From Azospirillum sp. OGB3 (GTDB taxonomy: Bacteria; Pseudomonadota; Alphaproteobacteria; Azospirillales; Azospirillaceae): a stretch of DNA of 64,000 bases. The first letter of the stretch is position 1; each line of letters begins with the position of its first letter. Of the stretch, positions 1-9,389 are shown piece by piece. The notes beneath the pieces were generated by a model, which saw only the letters and a program-made list of their open reading frames with translations, made no database searches and had not been told where the DNA came from. Where the stretch lies: NCBI RefSeq assembly GCF_014192915.1, contig NZ_JACHYN010000008.1, positions 56,126 to 120,125 on the forward strand, read 5' to 3'. The position numbers and the translations under genes were made by a program.

Positions 1-1095
1 GCAGCGTGGCCGAGGCAGGCACGGTCGTGCTGTACGAGGGCGCGACCGCTCTGGGCACGGTGACGGCTGCGGCGGCGGGCGCCTGGAGCATCACGGCGGC
101 CTCGCTGGGCGACGGCACCCACACGCTGACCGCCACGGTGACCGACGCGGCGGGCAACACGTCGGCCGCATCGACCGCGCTTACGGTGACCATCGACACA
201 AGCGCTGGTGCTCCCTCCGGTCTGGCGCTTGCCGTGGGTTCAAACAGCGGGTCGACGGCGGACACGCTGACCAGCGTGACGGCCCCGGTGATCACGGGCA
301 GCGTGGCCGAGGCAGGCACGGTCGTGCTGTACGAGGGCGCGACCGCTCTGGGCACGGTGACGGCTGCGGCGGCGGGCGCCTGGAGCATCACGGCGGCTTC
401 GCTAAGCGACGGCACCCACACGCTGACTGCTACGGTGACCGATGCGGCGGGCAACACGTCGGCCGCTTCCACTGCGCTGACTGTCACTATTGACACGACC
501 ACTAACACTCCTTCCGATCTTGCGCTGGCGGCTGTATCAAACAGCGGGTCGACGGCGGACACGCTGACCAGCGTGACGGCCCCGGTGATCACGGGCAGCG
601 TGGCCGAGGCAGGCGTGGTCGTGCTGTACGAGGGGGCGACCGCCTTGGGCACAGTGACGGCTGCGGCGGCGGGCGCTTGGAGCATCACGGCGGCCTCGCT
701 GAGCGACGGCGCGCACACGCTGACCGCCACGGTGACCGACGCGGCGGGCAACACGTCGGCCGCATCGACGGCTCTGACCGTGACCATCGATACAGGCGCC
801 AGCGCTCCCTCCGGCTTGGCGCTTGCCGTGGGTTCGAACAGCGGGTCGACGGCGGACACACTGACCAACGTGGCTGCTCCCGTCATCATCGGGACGGCGG
901 CCGAGGCGGGCGTGGTTGTGCTGTACGAGGGCGCGACCGCTCTGGGTACGGTGACGGCTTCGGCGGCGGGTGCCTGGAGCATCACGGCGGCCTCGCTGGG
1001 CGTCGGCGCGCACACGCTGACCGCCACGGTGACCGACGTGGCGGGCAACACGTCGCCGGCTTCCTCCGCGCTTACGGTGACCATCGACAGCGAGG
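1..1095 (+). repeat. 297-bp near-identical tandem repeats encoding Ig-like domains
   Basis: The unit boundary (gcagcgtggccgaggcaggc) recurs at 1, 298 and 595, with a diverged fourth unit from 892. The period is exactly 297 bp, or 99 codons, so copy number can change without a frameshift. Copies 1-3 are nearly identical at the DNA level, which suggests recent duplication or gene conversion. The array continues to the left edge, so total copy number is unknown. Confidence 0.9.
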
Positions 1096-4000
1096 CACCA
1101 TCCGTTGCTATTGCCCTGAGCAAGACCACGCTCGGGGTGGGGGAGACGGCAACCGTCACCTTTACGTTCAGCGAGGCGCCGGTTGGATTCTCGCTCTCGG
1201 CCGTTACCGCACAGAACGGGACGCTGTCCAATTTGGCTGTCCTGCCCGACAGCAACGGGCTGGTCTATTCCGCGACCCTGACCCCGAGCGTGGAGACGGT
1301 TGCCTCCGACAGCCGGATCACCGTGGCAACGGTGTGGAGCGACGCCGCCGGGAACGGTCCGAGCGGCACGGTGACCTCGGCCGGCTATGCGATCGACACC
1401 CGGAGCCCGCCCAGCAACACGGCTCCTGCAATCGGCGGCGCCGTGTCCGGCCAAGCGGCCGACGACACGGTCGGCCGCCGGCCCTTCGCCACCTTGACCG
1501 TTTCCGACAACGAGTCCGCCCAGGCCCAGACGGTCGTGGTGAGCGTCCGCGGTTCAGGCGGCACGGTCGGCGATGGCACCGGCCTTTTCACCGCCGCCAG
1601 CCTTAGCGCCAGTGGCTTCGTAAAGTCGGCCGCCGGCACGTACCTCCTATCCGCGAGTTCGGCGGCGGCGGCTCAGGCCGCCCTGCGGCTGCTCGATTTT
1701 CAGCCGACGGCCAATCGGGTCGTTCCAGGAACCCAGGAAACCACGGCCTTCACCGTGACGGTCACGGACGCGGGGGGCGCGGTGGCGACGGACAGCGCGA
1801 CCAGCATCCATGTCCTGTCGGTCAACGACGCGCCCATCGCGGCGAACGACGCGGGCGGCACCGACCGGCTCACCCCGGTCACGGTGGTCGCGGCGAGCGG
1901 CGTGCTGGCCAACGACACGGACCCCGACGTCGGCGACCGCATGGCCGTCAGCGCGGTGAACGGTGACGCCGCCAACGTCGGCCGGGCCATCACGCTGGCC
2001 GGCGGCGGCCGTCTGACGCTGAACGCCGATGGCGGCTACAGCTTCGACCCGACGGGAGCCTACGGCACGCTGCTGTTCGGCCAGACCCGGCAGGAGACAA
2101 TCAGCTACACCGTCACCGACGAGACGGGCGCAACCTCCACCGCGACGCTGACCATCACCGTGCGGGGCGTCAACACCGCACCGGCGGTGCAGGAGGCCAA
2201 ACATGTCGCCATCGACCAGAATTCCAGCCGCGTCGGCCTGTCGATCGACAAGCCGGTCGATCCGGAAGGCGATCCGCTGACCATCACGGTGACCGGTCTG
2301 CCGACGGTCGGGACGCTCCAGCGCTACGACGGTACGGCGCTCGCCGTCGGCGACACGCTGACGCCCGATCAACTCGCCGCGGTGATCTACACGCCGCCCT
2401 TCGGCGCCACCGGGGCCGCCGGGTCCTTCAGCTACGCCGTGTCCGACGGGACCAACCTGGTCGGCCGGGCGGTAACGATCAGCCTGACGCCGGTGCAATG
2501 GCTGAGCCTCACCCCGTCCAGCCTGTCGATCGCCGAAGGCAACAGCGGGTCGACCAGCCTGACCTGCACGATCACCCGGCGCGGCGACAGTTCGGGCGCC
2601 ACCACGGTCAAGTGGCAGGTGGACACGACCGGCTTGAGCGGCAGCCTCGCCGACGCGGCTGACTTCGGCGGCACGCTGCCCAGCGGCACCGTCACCTTCG
2701 CCGCCGGCGAAACCAGCAAGACCATCACCGTTCCGATCAGCGGCGACCGGCAGGTCGAGGGCAACGAACAGTTCCGGGTCCTGCTCTTCTCACCCTCGAC
2801 CACGGTGGCCGACGCCAAGATCACGGTGGAGAACGCGACGGCGATCGGCACCATCCTCAACGACGACCGGCCCGCGACGATCACCACGGTGTCCGGCCCG
2901 GCGGCCGGCCGCTATCTGGCGGCGCGCGGCGATACGCTCGACTTCACCATCGCCTTCAGCGACGCGGTCAGCGTCTCCGGCGCCGGCGTGCCGCGGCTGG
3001 CGCTGACCATTGGGACCCAGACCCGCTACGCCACCTTCCTGCGCGTGGAGTCCGGCAAGCTGGTCTTCCGCTACGCCGTCGGCACGGGCGATCTGGACAG
3101 CGACGGCATCGTCGTTGCCGGGGCCATCGACCTGAACGGCGCGCAGATCCGCGACAGCGCGGGCAACGCCGTCACCACCCTGTCCTTCGGCAGCGCCGCG
3201 CCGCTCACCAGCCACGTGCTCGTCAACGTCCGCGGCGGCCACGCCATCGACGGCTACATCGCCGGCGCCACGGTGTTCGCCGACGCCAACGCCAACGGCG
3301 AGCTCGACGCCGGGGAGGCGTTCGGGACGACCAGCGCGGTGGGAAGCTGGTCGATTCCCGGCGGGTCCGGCCCCATCGTCATGATCGGCGGCACCGACAT
3401 CTCGACCAATCTGCCCTTCACCGGCGTCTACGAGGCGCCGGGCTCGGCGTCGGTCATCACGCCGCTTTCCACCATCATCATGGGGATGGCGGGGCTTGCC
3501 GGTACGGACAGCGAGATCGCCGCGGCGGCAACCGAGCTGAAGAGCAAGCTCGGCCTCGACGCCGGCCTCGACCTGCTCACCTACGACCCGATCGTGGCGG
3601 TGACCACGGCCGGGGCGGACGCCGCGGCCATCGCGACCGCGCTGAAGACCCAGGCCGCCGCCGCCAGCGTCGCCAACGTGATCGTCCAGGGCAGCGCCGT
3701 GCTCGCCGGGGTGGTGATCGGCGCGCCGCGGGCCAGCGGCGTGATCGGACGGGCGCTGGTGGGCGCCATCGCCGACGCGGTCAAGGCCGTTCCGGCCGGC
3801 GGTACCATCGACCTCGCCGATCCGACGGTCCTGGCCGCCATCCTGGCTGCTGCCGGAGCGCGCATCGGGGCTGTGGACAGCGTGAAGCTGGCCGCGGTGA
3901 TCGGTGGTGCCGCCAACGTCATCGCCGCGTCCAACGGCGCGGTGATCACCGCGGGCACGACCAACAGCGGCGGCGTCGACGGGCTGATCCAGATGGCCCA

Positions 4001-7000
4001 GGCCCAGGTGGTGGCGCAGGGCACGGCGGCCGACGAGCTGCGCAACGGCACCGCCGCGGGCGACGTGTCGGGCGCGGTCGCCGCCTTCACCGGCACCAAC
4101 CTCCAGCAGCAGATCAGCGCGGCCCAGGTGGCCGTGGTCGTCCCGTCGCGCCTCGCCATCGCGGCGACCGACGCCGACAAGCGCGAGGGCGACGGAACCA
4201 ATCCGGGGGGCAACACCGCCTTCACCTTCACCGTCACCCGCGCGGGCAGCACAAGCGGCGCCCTGACGGTGGATTGGACGGTCGCCGCCGGCCCCGGCAG
4301 CGGGGGCGCCACGCTCGACGCCGCTGACTTCGGCGGGACCCTGCCGTCGGGCACCGTCTCCTTCGGCGACGGCGAGGCGACCAAGACCGTCACCATCCTG
4401 GCGTCGGGCGACGCCGACATCGAGCCGGACGAGACCTTCACCGTCACCCTGTCGAACCCGTCCGTCGCCGCGACGGCGATCGAGACGGCGTCGGCGACGG
4501 GGACCATCCGCAACGAGGACCCGATCGACCCGAGGCTGACCCTGCCCATCGCGCCGACGGTGGTGGCGGGGACGGCCACGGCCATCGCCGGCCTGTCGGT
4601 GATGGACGGCGACAGCGCCACGGTGACGGTGACCCTGACGCCCGGCCACGGCAGCCTCGGTCTCGCCGGCCCTGCCGCGGTCAGCGCGGCCGGCGACGGC
4701 ACCGTGACGGTCAGCGGCAGCGTCGCCGACGTCAACACGACGCTGGCCGCGCTGATCTTCACCGGGTCCGGCGGGCAGGCGGCGGGCAGCATCGCGGTGA
4801 CGGTGGCCGATGGCGACCCTGCGACGCCGGACGCCTCGGGCACGCTCGCCATCGCCATCCAGTCGCCGCCGGCCAACGTGCTGCCGAGCAGCCCGACCCT
4901 GGTTGCCGGCCGCTCGACCGAGGTGCTGGGGCTGGAGATCACCGACGTCGACGGCGGCACCATGACCGTCGTGCTGACGCCGACCAACGGCACGCTCACC
5001 TTGCCGCTCTTCGGTTCGGCCACGACGAGCGACCTCGGCAACGGCAAGAACCGGCTCACCGGTTCGCTGGAGGACGTGAACCGCACGCTCCAGCAGCTCG
5101 AGTTCACCGCGTCCCGCAACGTCAGCAGCGCGTCGATCCGCTTCGAATCCTCCGACAATCAGCCGCTGACCCCCGACTCCGACAGCCTGCTGGTCATCGG
5201 CGTCCTGTCCTCGCCGGAGCACAGCGCGCCCGCCACCCTGTCGGTGGTGTCCGGCCTGGCGACGGCGGTGACCGGATTGGCGGTCAGCGATTACGACAGC
5301 CCGACCCTGCAAGTGACGCTGACCCCCACCAACGGCGCGCTGGCCCTGACGGCACAGGGCGGGGTGACGCTGACCCAACCCACCGCGGGGGTCTGGCGCC
5401 TGCTCGGCACGCCGACCGACATCACGGCGACATTGGCCACCCTGACCTTCACCGGCACGGCAGGCCAGACCTCCGGCACGATCCGGGTGACGACCAGCGA
5501 TCTCGGCACGCTGACGACCGACGCCGAGGCGACCATCGTGGTGACCATCGTCGATCCGGCGACCCTGATCGCCCCGACGCTCACCCTGCCGCAACCGATC
5601 ACCCTCGACCAGGGGCTTGCCACGGCGCTGACCGGCATCCAGGTCACCGACCCGGACAGCCCGTCGATCTCGGTGACCCTGACCCCGTCCCAGGCGACCC
5701 TGGGTGCCACGGCGGCAGGGCAGGCGGCCGTCGCGACGGCGGGCGACGGAACGCTGACGATCAGCGGGTCGGTCGCCGACGTGAACGCGACGCTGGCCGC
5801 CCTGCGGATCACCGGCGGCACCGCCGCCACGGCGACGGTCGCGGTGACCGTGAGCGACGGGGTCACCATCCCCGCCACCGGCACGCTGACGCTGCCGATG
5901 GTGGACGTCACCCCGCCGGACAGCCCGACGATCATCACGGTGAGCGCGGACGCCGCCGGTACGCGCCCGCTGGCGGTCACCAACACGAACCGGCTGTTCC
6001 TCCGCGGCACGGCGGAAGCCAACAGCCGGATCACACTGTCCGAGGGCGGGACGGAGCTGGCGACGGCCACCGCCGACGCGCAGGGCGCCTGGGTCGCCGA
6101 TCTCAGCGGGACTCCGCTGGGGGACGGCACCCACGCCTTCACCGCGCGGGCGACCGACGCTGCAGGCAACACCGGTCCAGCTTCCGGCACCCGGTCGGTG
6201 GTCATCGACACCATCGCGCCGACGGCGCCCATGGTGGCTTTCAACGACACGTCGATCGACCGCGCCAAGCAGAGCAGCGTCGGGTTCGCCCTGTCCGGCG
6301 GGGAGAGCGGGACGACCTATCGCTGGACGCTGTCCTCCTCGGGCGGTGGCGGTGCGCTGACGGGGACCGGGACCCTCACGGGGGCGGGTGGCGCCGTTGG
6401 CGGCATCGACGTGTCCGGCCTGCTGGACGGAACCTTGTCGCTCTCGGTCACGCTGACCGACGCGGCGGGCAATGTCTCGGCGGCCGGGATGGCGACCGCG
6501 GCGAAGGCGGCGGGAAGGCTGGTGGACGGCACGCCGGTGCAGACGCTCTCGTCCCAGTCCAATGGACAGGCCGTCACCACGGTGGTGGTCCAGGCGCCCG
6601 CCGACGGCCAGTTGGAAGACCCCGGCAGCCCGAACGCCGGGCTGGCCGACGTGCCGCTGGTCCGGGAGACGGTGACCGATCCCGCCAGCGGACAGCCGAC
6701 GGTGGTGACGACGCTGCAGGTCGGCTTGCCGACCGGGGTCGGCGTGACGGCGAGCGGCCCGGAGTCTCGCGAGGGGACGACCCTGGCGCAGGCCGACCTG
6801 ATCCGCGCGATCGAGGCGCGCACGACGGCGGGATCGGTGTCGCGGTCCGGCCTCTCCAGCGGCGGCCTGCGATACCTGGACACCCTGTCGCGGCAGACGT
6901 CGCTGCTGATGCGCACGCTCGCCTTCACCGCGCCCGGCACGCCGGGGGCGGCGGTCCGGGTCACCGGCGCGATGCCGGAGTCCACCTCGCCGATGGCCCT

Positions 7001-7970
7001 GGTCATCGACACGGCCGGGGTCGCGGGGCCGCTGACCATCCGGCTCGACACGGTGTCGTTCGCCGCGGTCATCGGTTCGGCGACGCTGGCCGGCGGCGAG
7101 GGCAACCAGGTGGTGTATGGCGACTCCGGCAGCCAGTCGATGATCCTCGGCCCCGGCGACGATCTCCTGTCGGGAGGCGGCGGCAACGACACGGTGGCCA
7201 GCACGCTCGGCAACGACACGCTGTACGGCGACGACGGCGACGACCTGATGCACGGGGGCGACGGCGACGACCTGATGGATGGCGGCGCCGACAACGACAC
7301 GATGGGCGGCGGGGCCGGCAACGACACGATGGGGGGCGCGGCCGGCAACGACATCCTGATCGGCGAGGGCGGCAACGACGCCCTGTTCGGTGGAGCGGGC
7401 AACGACACCCTCTTCGGCGGCGACGGCAACGACACGCTGTTCGGGGAGGACGGCGACGACATCCTGTCGCTGGGAACCGGCAACGACCTGGCCGACGGCG
7501 GGGCCGGCAGCGACACGCTGTTCGGCGAGGACGGCAACGACACGCTGTTCGGTGGCGCGGGAAACGACATCCTGTCGCTGGGGTCGGGCAGCGATCTGGC
7601 CGATGGCGGAACGGGCAATGACACGCTGTTCGGCGAGGACGGCGACGATACGCTGTTTGGCGGAGCGGGCGACGACCTGCTGGCCGGCGGGGCGGGGAAC
7701 GACCTGCTGTTCCTCGACCAGGGAGCCGACACGGTGTGGGGCGGTGCTGGGGCGGACGTCTTCGCTCTCGGCGGGGCGTCCGGCGGATCGATGGTGATGG
7801 ATTTCACTCCGGGCACCGACCGGCTGGCGCTGTTCGACCCCTCGCTCGACCTCAGGAGCGTGATTGCGTCGGCGAGGGTGGTGAACGGCAACACCGTGCT
7901 CGACCTGCGGCTGGGCGTGAGCGTCACCATCGTCGGGCAGACCGGCGACGCCGCCCGCTGGTTCGCCTGA
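1..7970 (+). CDS. Giant RTX repeat adhesin / type I-secreted surface protein (5' end outside window)
   Basis: The frame is open from the left edge, so the true start lies upstream; about 2655 residues are visible. In order: four Ig-like (Bap-type) repeats of 99 residues (about 1-360), a cadherin/VCBS-type region (about 490-830, with an S-G-V-L-A-N-D-T-D-P motif), a Calx-beta module (about 840-960), a segment with an E-F-hand-like D-A-N-A-N-G-E-L-D stretch near 1100, a second Calx-beta module (about 1390-1500), further repeats, another Ig-like module (about 1970-2070), and RTX nonapeptides G-G-x-G-N-D-x-L about 2365-2585. RTX proteins of this kind are secreted by type I systems and fold on calcium outside the cell. 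No T1SS genes are in view. Exact ligand and function are unknown; adhesion or biofilm is an inference. Confidence 0.85.
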   Translation, partial: SVAEAGTVVLYEGATALGTVTAAAAGAWSITAASLGDGTHTLTATVTDAAGNTSAASTALTVTIDTSAGAPSGLALAVGSNSGSTADTLTSVTAPVITGSVAEAGTVVLYEGATALGTVTAAAAGAWSITAASLSDGTHTLTATVTDAAGNTSAASTALTVTIDTTTNTPSDLALAAVSNSGSTADTLTSVTAPVITGSVAEAGVVVLYEGATALGTVTAAAAGAWSITAASLSDGAHTLTATVTDAAGNTSAASTALTVTIDTGASAPSGLALAVGSNSGSTADTLTNVAAPVIIGTAAEAGVVVLYEGATALGTVTASAAGAWSITAASLGVGAHTLTATVTDVAGNTSPASSALTVTIDSEAPSVAIALSKTTLGVGETATVTFTFSEAPVGFSLSAVTAQNGTLSNLAVLPDSNGLVYSATLTPSVETVASDSRITVATVWSDAAGNGPSGTVTSAGYAIDTRSPPSNTAPAIGGAVSGQAADDTVGRRPFATLTVSDNESAQAQTVVVSVRGSGGTVGDGTGLFTAASLSASGFVKSAAGTYLLSASSAAAAQAALRLLDFQPTANRVVPGTQETTAFTVTVTDAGGAVATDSATSIHVLSVNDAPIAANDAGGTDRLTPVTVVAASGVLANDTDPDVGDRMAVSAVNGDAANVGRAITLAGGGRLTLNADGGYSFDPTGAYGTLLFGQTRQETISYTVTDETGATSTATLTITVRGVNTAPAVQEAKHVAIDQNSSRVGLSIDKPVDPEGDPLTITVTGLPTVGTLQRYDGTALAVGDTLTPDQLAAVIYTPPFGATGAAGSFSYAVSDGTNLVGRAVTISLTPVQWLSLTPSSLSIAEGNSGSTSLTCTITRRGDSSGATTVKWQVDTTGLSGSLADAADFGGTLPSGTVTFAAGETSKTITVPISGDRQVEGNEQFRVLLFSPSTTVADAKITVENATAIGTILNDDRPATITTVSGPAAGRYLAARGDTLDFTIAFSDAVSVSGAGVPRLALTIGTQTRYATFLRVESGKLVFRYAVGTGDLDSDGIVVAGAIDLNGAQIRDSAGNAVTTLSFGSAAPLTSHVLVNVRGGHAIDGYIAGATVFADANANGELDAGEAFGTTSAVGSWSIPGGSGPIVMIGGTDISTNLPFTGVYEAPGSASVITPLSTIIMGMAGLAGTDSEIAAAATELKSKLGLDAGLDLLTYDPIVAVTTAGADAAAIATALKTQAAAASVANVIVQGSAVLAGVVIGAPRASGVIGRALVGAIADAVKAVPAGGTIDLADPTVLAAILAAAGARIGAVDSVKLAAVIGGAANVIAASNGAVITAGTTNSGGVDGLIQMAQAQVVAQGTAADELRNGTAAGDVSGAVAAFTGTNLQQQISAAQVAVVVPSRLAIAATDADKREGDGTNPGGNTAFTFTVTRAGSTSGALTVDWTVAAGPGSGGATLDAADFGGTLPSGTVSFGDGEATKTVTILASGDADIEPDETFTVTLSNPSVAATAIETASATGTIRNEDPIDPRLTLPIAPTVVAGTATAIAGLSVMDGDSATVTVTLTPGHGSLGLAGPAAVSAAGDGTVTVSGSVADVNTTLAALIFTGSGGQAAGSIAVTVADGDPATPDASGTLAIAIQSPPANVLPSSPTLVAGRSTEVLGLEITDVDGGTMTVVLTPTNGTLTLPLFGSATTSDLGNGKNRLTGSLEDVNRTLQQLEFTASRNVSSASIRFESSDNQPLTPDSDSLLVIGVLSSPEHSAPATLSVVSGLATAVTGLAVSDYDSPTLQVTLTPTNGALALTAQGGVTLTQPTAGVWRLLGTPTDITATLATLTFTGTAGQTSGTIRVTTSDLGTLTTDAEATIVVTIVDPATLIAPTLTLPQPITLDQGLATALTGIQVTDPDSPSISVTLTPSQATLGATAAGQAAVATAGDGTLTISGSVADVNATLAALRITGGTAATATVAVTVSDGVTIPATGTLTLPMVDVTPPDSPTIITVSADAAGTRPLAVTNTNRLFLRGTAEANSRITLSEGGTELATATADAQGAWVADLSGTPLGDGTHAFTARATDAAGNTGPASGTRSVVIDTIAPTAPMVAFNDTSIDRAKQSSVGFALSGGESGTTYRWTLSSSGGGGALTGTGTLTGAGGAVGGIDVSGLLDGTLSLSVTLTDAAGNVSAAGMATAAKAAGRLVDGTPVQTLSSQSNGQAVTTVVVQAPADGQLEDPGSPNAGLADVPLVRETVTDPASGQPTVVTTLQVGLPTGVGVTASGPESREGTTLAQADLIRAIEARTTAGSVSRSGLSSGGLRYLDTLSRQTSLLMRTLAFTAPGTPGAAVRVTGAMPESTSPMALVIDTAGVAGPLTIRLDTVSFAAVIGSATLAGGEGNQVVYGDSGSQSMILGPGDDLLSGGGGNDTVASTLGNDTLYGDDGDDLMHGGDGDDLMDGGADNDTMGGGAGNDTMGGAAGNDILIGEGGNDALFGGAGNDTLFGGDGNDTLFGEDGDDILSLGTGNDLADGGAGSDTLFGEDGNDTLFGGAGNDILSLGSGSDLADGGTGNDTLFGEDGDDTLFGGAGDDLLAGGAGNDLLFLDQGADTVWGGAGADVFALGGASGGSMVMDFTPGTDRLALFDPSLDLRSVIASARVVNGNTVLDLRLGVSVTIVGQTGDAARWFA
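7090..7735 (+). repeat. RTX nonapeptide repeat block
   Basis: About twenty tandem 27-bp-type units encode G-G-x-G-N-D-T-L/F variants. Several longer sub-blocks (G-N-D-T-L-F-G-E-D-G) are repeated almost verbatim. In this family each turn binds calcium in a parallel beta roll. A short non-repeat C-terminal cap of about 75 residues follows, where the type I secretion signal usually lies. Confidence 0.85.
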
Positions 7971-7976
7971 CGGGAC

Positions 7977-8000
7977 GGGGGCGGCCGCAAGCCCGCCCCC
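7977..8000 (+). terminator. GC-rich stem-loop after the RTX gene
   Basis: Six bases after the RTX stop, an 8-bp perfect stem (GGGGGCGG / CCGCCCCC, loop 7985-7992) is followed by only a short pyrimidine stretch (tccttcc). It is plausible as a terminator because the next gene starts just downstream, but it lacks a good U-tract. Confidence 0.5.
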
Positions 8001-8031
8001 TCCTTCCGCGTCGTTGGCCGAGGAAACGGCC

Positions 8032-8880
8032 GTGCTATCGTCGGGCATGGCTGCGCGCGTTCTGAGACTTTTCCCGGGACCGCCCGAAGAGGTGGCGCTG
8101 ACCGGGCTCTATGTGGCCGACGCGCTGCACACCCTGGGCGGCGCCGCCGCGCCGTTCGTCTATGCGAGCTTCGTCGGCAGCCTCGACGGGCGCATTGCGC
8201 TGCGGGATGGCGAAGCGAGCCACCTTCCGGCCGAGATCACCAGCGAAAGCGATTTCCGCCTCTTCCTCGAACTGCAGGCACAGGCCGATTGCCTCGTCAC
8301 GCACGGCGGCTATCTGCGCGATCTTGCGGCGGGGCGGCTGGACGATGTGTTGCAGATCGGGACGCGCGCCATGGACCGGGACCTCGCGCGGTGGCGGCAG
8401 GAGAACGGCCTGTCCGCCCAGCCCGCCGTCGTGATCGCCAGCGCGAGCCTGGATTTTCCTGTGCCGGAGTCGGTGATCCGGGAAAAGCAGCGGGTCCTGA
8501 TCGCGACCGGCCGACAGGCCCCGAGCGATCGCGTCGATGCGTGGCGCGCACGCGGCTATCCGGTGATCGTCGCCGGAGAGGGCGCGTCGGTGGAGGGGGC
8601 GCCGCTGGTCCGGGAACTCGGCACGCTCGGCTTTCGCAGCGTCTATCTGCTGACCGGCCCGCGCATGCTGTCGACCATGCTGCGGGACGGCGCGCTGTCG
8701 CGACTCTACCTCACCATCGCGCACCGTGTGGTGGGGGGAGAGGGCTTTCACACCATGGCGACGGGGCCACGGCTGGAGGGCGCCGGCCGCCTGCACCTGT
8801 CCTCGCTGTACTACGACAGCGCGGCGCCGGATGGGGCGGGCCAATGGTTTGCCCGGTTCGAGCCGTTGCGCCCGACATGA
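8032..8880 (+). CDS. RibD C-terminal/dihydrofolate-reductase-like oxidoreductase
   Basis: About 282 residues resembling the RibD C-terminal reductase domain: the N-terminal strand P-F-V-Y-A-S-F-V-G-S-L-D-G-R-I-A is the usual start of this fold, and the C-terminal half has a Y-L-L-T-G-P segment. There is no RibD deaminase domain. It lies beside pqqA and the tetrahydromethanopterin genes. RibD/DHFR-fold reductases perform pterin reductions, so a dihydromethanopterin reductase (DmrA-like) role is a reasonable but unproven inference. The GTG at 8032 is preferred because GAGGAAA (8020-8026) precedes it at good spacing. ATG 8047 is an alternative, and a TTG at 8014 would also be in frame. Confidence 0.7.
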   Translation: MLSSGMAARVLRLFPGPPEEVALTGLYVADALHTLGGAAAPFVYASFVGSLDGRIALRDGEASHLPAEITSESDFRLFLELQAQADCLVTHGGYLRDLAAGRLDDVLQIGTRAMDRDLARWRQENGLSAQPAVVIASASLDFPVPESVIREKQRVLIATGRQAPSDRVDAWRARGYPVIVAGEGASVEGAPLVRELGTLGFRSVYLLTGPRMLSTMLRDGALSRLYLTIAHRVVGGEGFHTMATGPRLEGAGRLHLSSLYYDSAAPDGAGQWFARFEPLRPT

Positions 8881-8936
8881 GTCCGGTGCCCAAGCTCAGG
8901 CCGGAACATGATAGGCGGCCCTGTTGAAACAGGCGG

Positions 8937-8970
8937 GCGGGCAGCGGAGACCAGGCAAACCGCTGCCCGC
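8937..8970. terminator. Bidirectional 11-bp stem-loop between convergent genes
   Basis: The perfect inverted repeat GCGGGCAGCGG / CCGCTGCCCGC has a 12-base loop (8948-8959). It sits between the plus-strand reductase gene (stop 8880) and the minus-strand pqqA (stop 9024), where a shared terminator is expected. There is no strong U-tract on either side. Confidence 0.6.
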
Positions 8971-9023
8971 GGGAAAGTCGGGTGTGGGCATGACGAGACT
9001 CGCGGCTCGCCGTTGCCATGCCA

Positions 9024-9104
9024 TCAAAGCTGAGCGCAGGCGTAGGCGTTTATTTCGGTGCCGACGGCGATCACGCGGATTTTCGGTTTGCGCCAAGTCT
9101 TCAT
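9024..9104 (-). CDS. pqqA: PqqA, coenzyme PQQ precursor peptide
   Basis: A 26-codon gene on the minus strand. The peptide begins MKTWRKPKIR and contains E17-I-N-A-Y21, the Glu-x3-Tyr pair that PqqE cross-links when PQQ is built from PqqA. The Met-Lys-x-Trp-x-Lys-Pro start matches the family. A strong ribosome binding site (GAGGGAG, complement of 9111-9117) lies 6 bases before the ATG. No pqqB-E genes are in the window, so this copy is uncoupled from the rest of the pathway. It sits within the methylotrophy island whose XoxF needs PQQ. It is too short for most gene callers. Confidence 0.88.
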   Translation of the reverse strand: MKTWRKPKIRVIAVGTEINAYACAQL

Positions 9105-9389
9105 GATGCGCTCCCTCGTTTTCTGGGGGTAAAAAGGACCACCGGCTGCTCGGTCTCCTTAAGAAAGCCTACTGGCTCAATCCTCGTACGGCCATCATAC
9201 GAATGGATAGCGGTAAGGAAATTGCGTATAGTTTTTTTTGTGGAGAAAGAGCGCCGAATTTATTCTGTTCCGGCTGTGAACGGCCAATCTTTCCCGTAAT
9301 CGTCTCCAAATGCGTGCTTGAGACGACGTGATCTATGGTCACACCATGATAGCGCGTTTCTTTGGGCAGACCAGCATGGACCCGATCCG
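9105..9389. promoter_or_regulatory. AT-richer divergent intergenic region (pqqA / small secreted protein)
   Basis: 285 bases with no convincing gene, markedly richer in A/T than the surroundings (for example an eight-base T run near 9231-9239). It must carry the pqqA promoter (minus) and probably that of the 9390 gene (plus). I cannot assign -35/-10 elements with confidence. Confidence 0.5.

Noticed and set aside
7090..7735. RTX repeat DNA considered as a CRISPR array
   Set aside because: The repeats are contiguous, in frame and lack unique spacers; they encode calcium-binding nonapeptides.
2790..8048. Very long open frame on the minus strand opposite the RTX gene (1752 codons)
   Set aside because: Arg/Gly/Ala/Val-rich translation without domains, opposite a gene with clear Ig-like, Calx-beta and RTX modules. 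It is a shadow caused by high GC in the third codon position.
9018..9299. 93-codon plus-strand frame over the pqqA region
   Set aside because: No ribosome binding site or family resemblance. The minus-strand pqqA with its signature peptide and strong site explains the region better.
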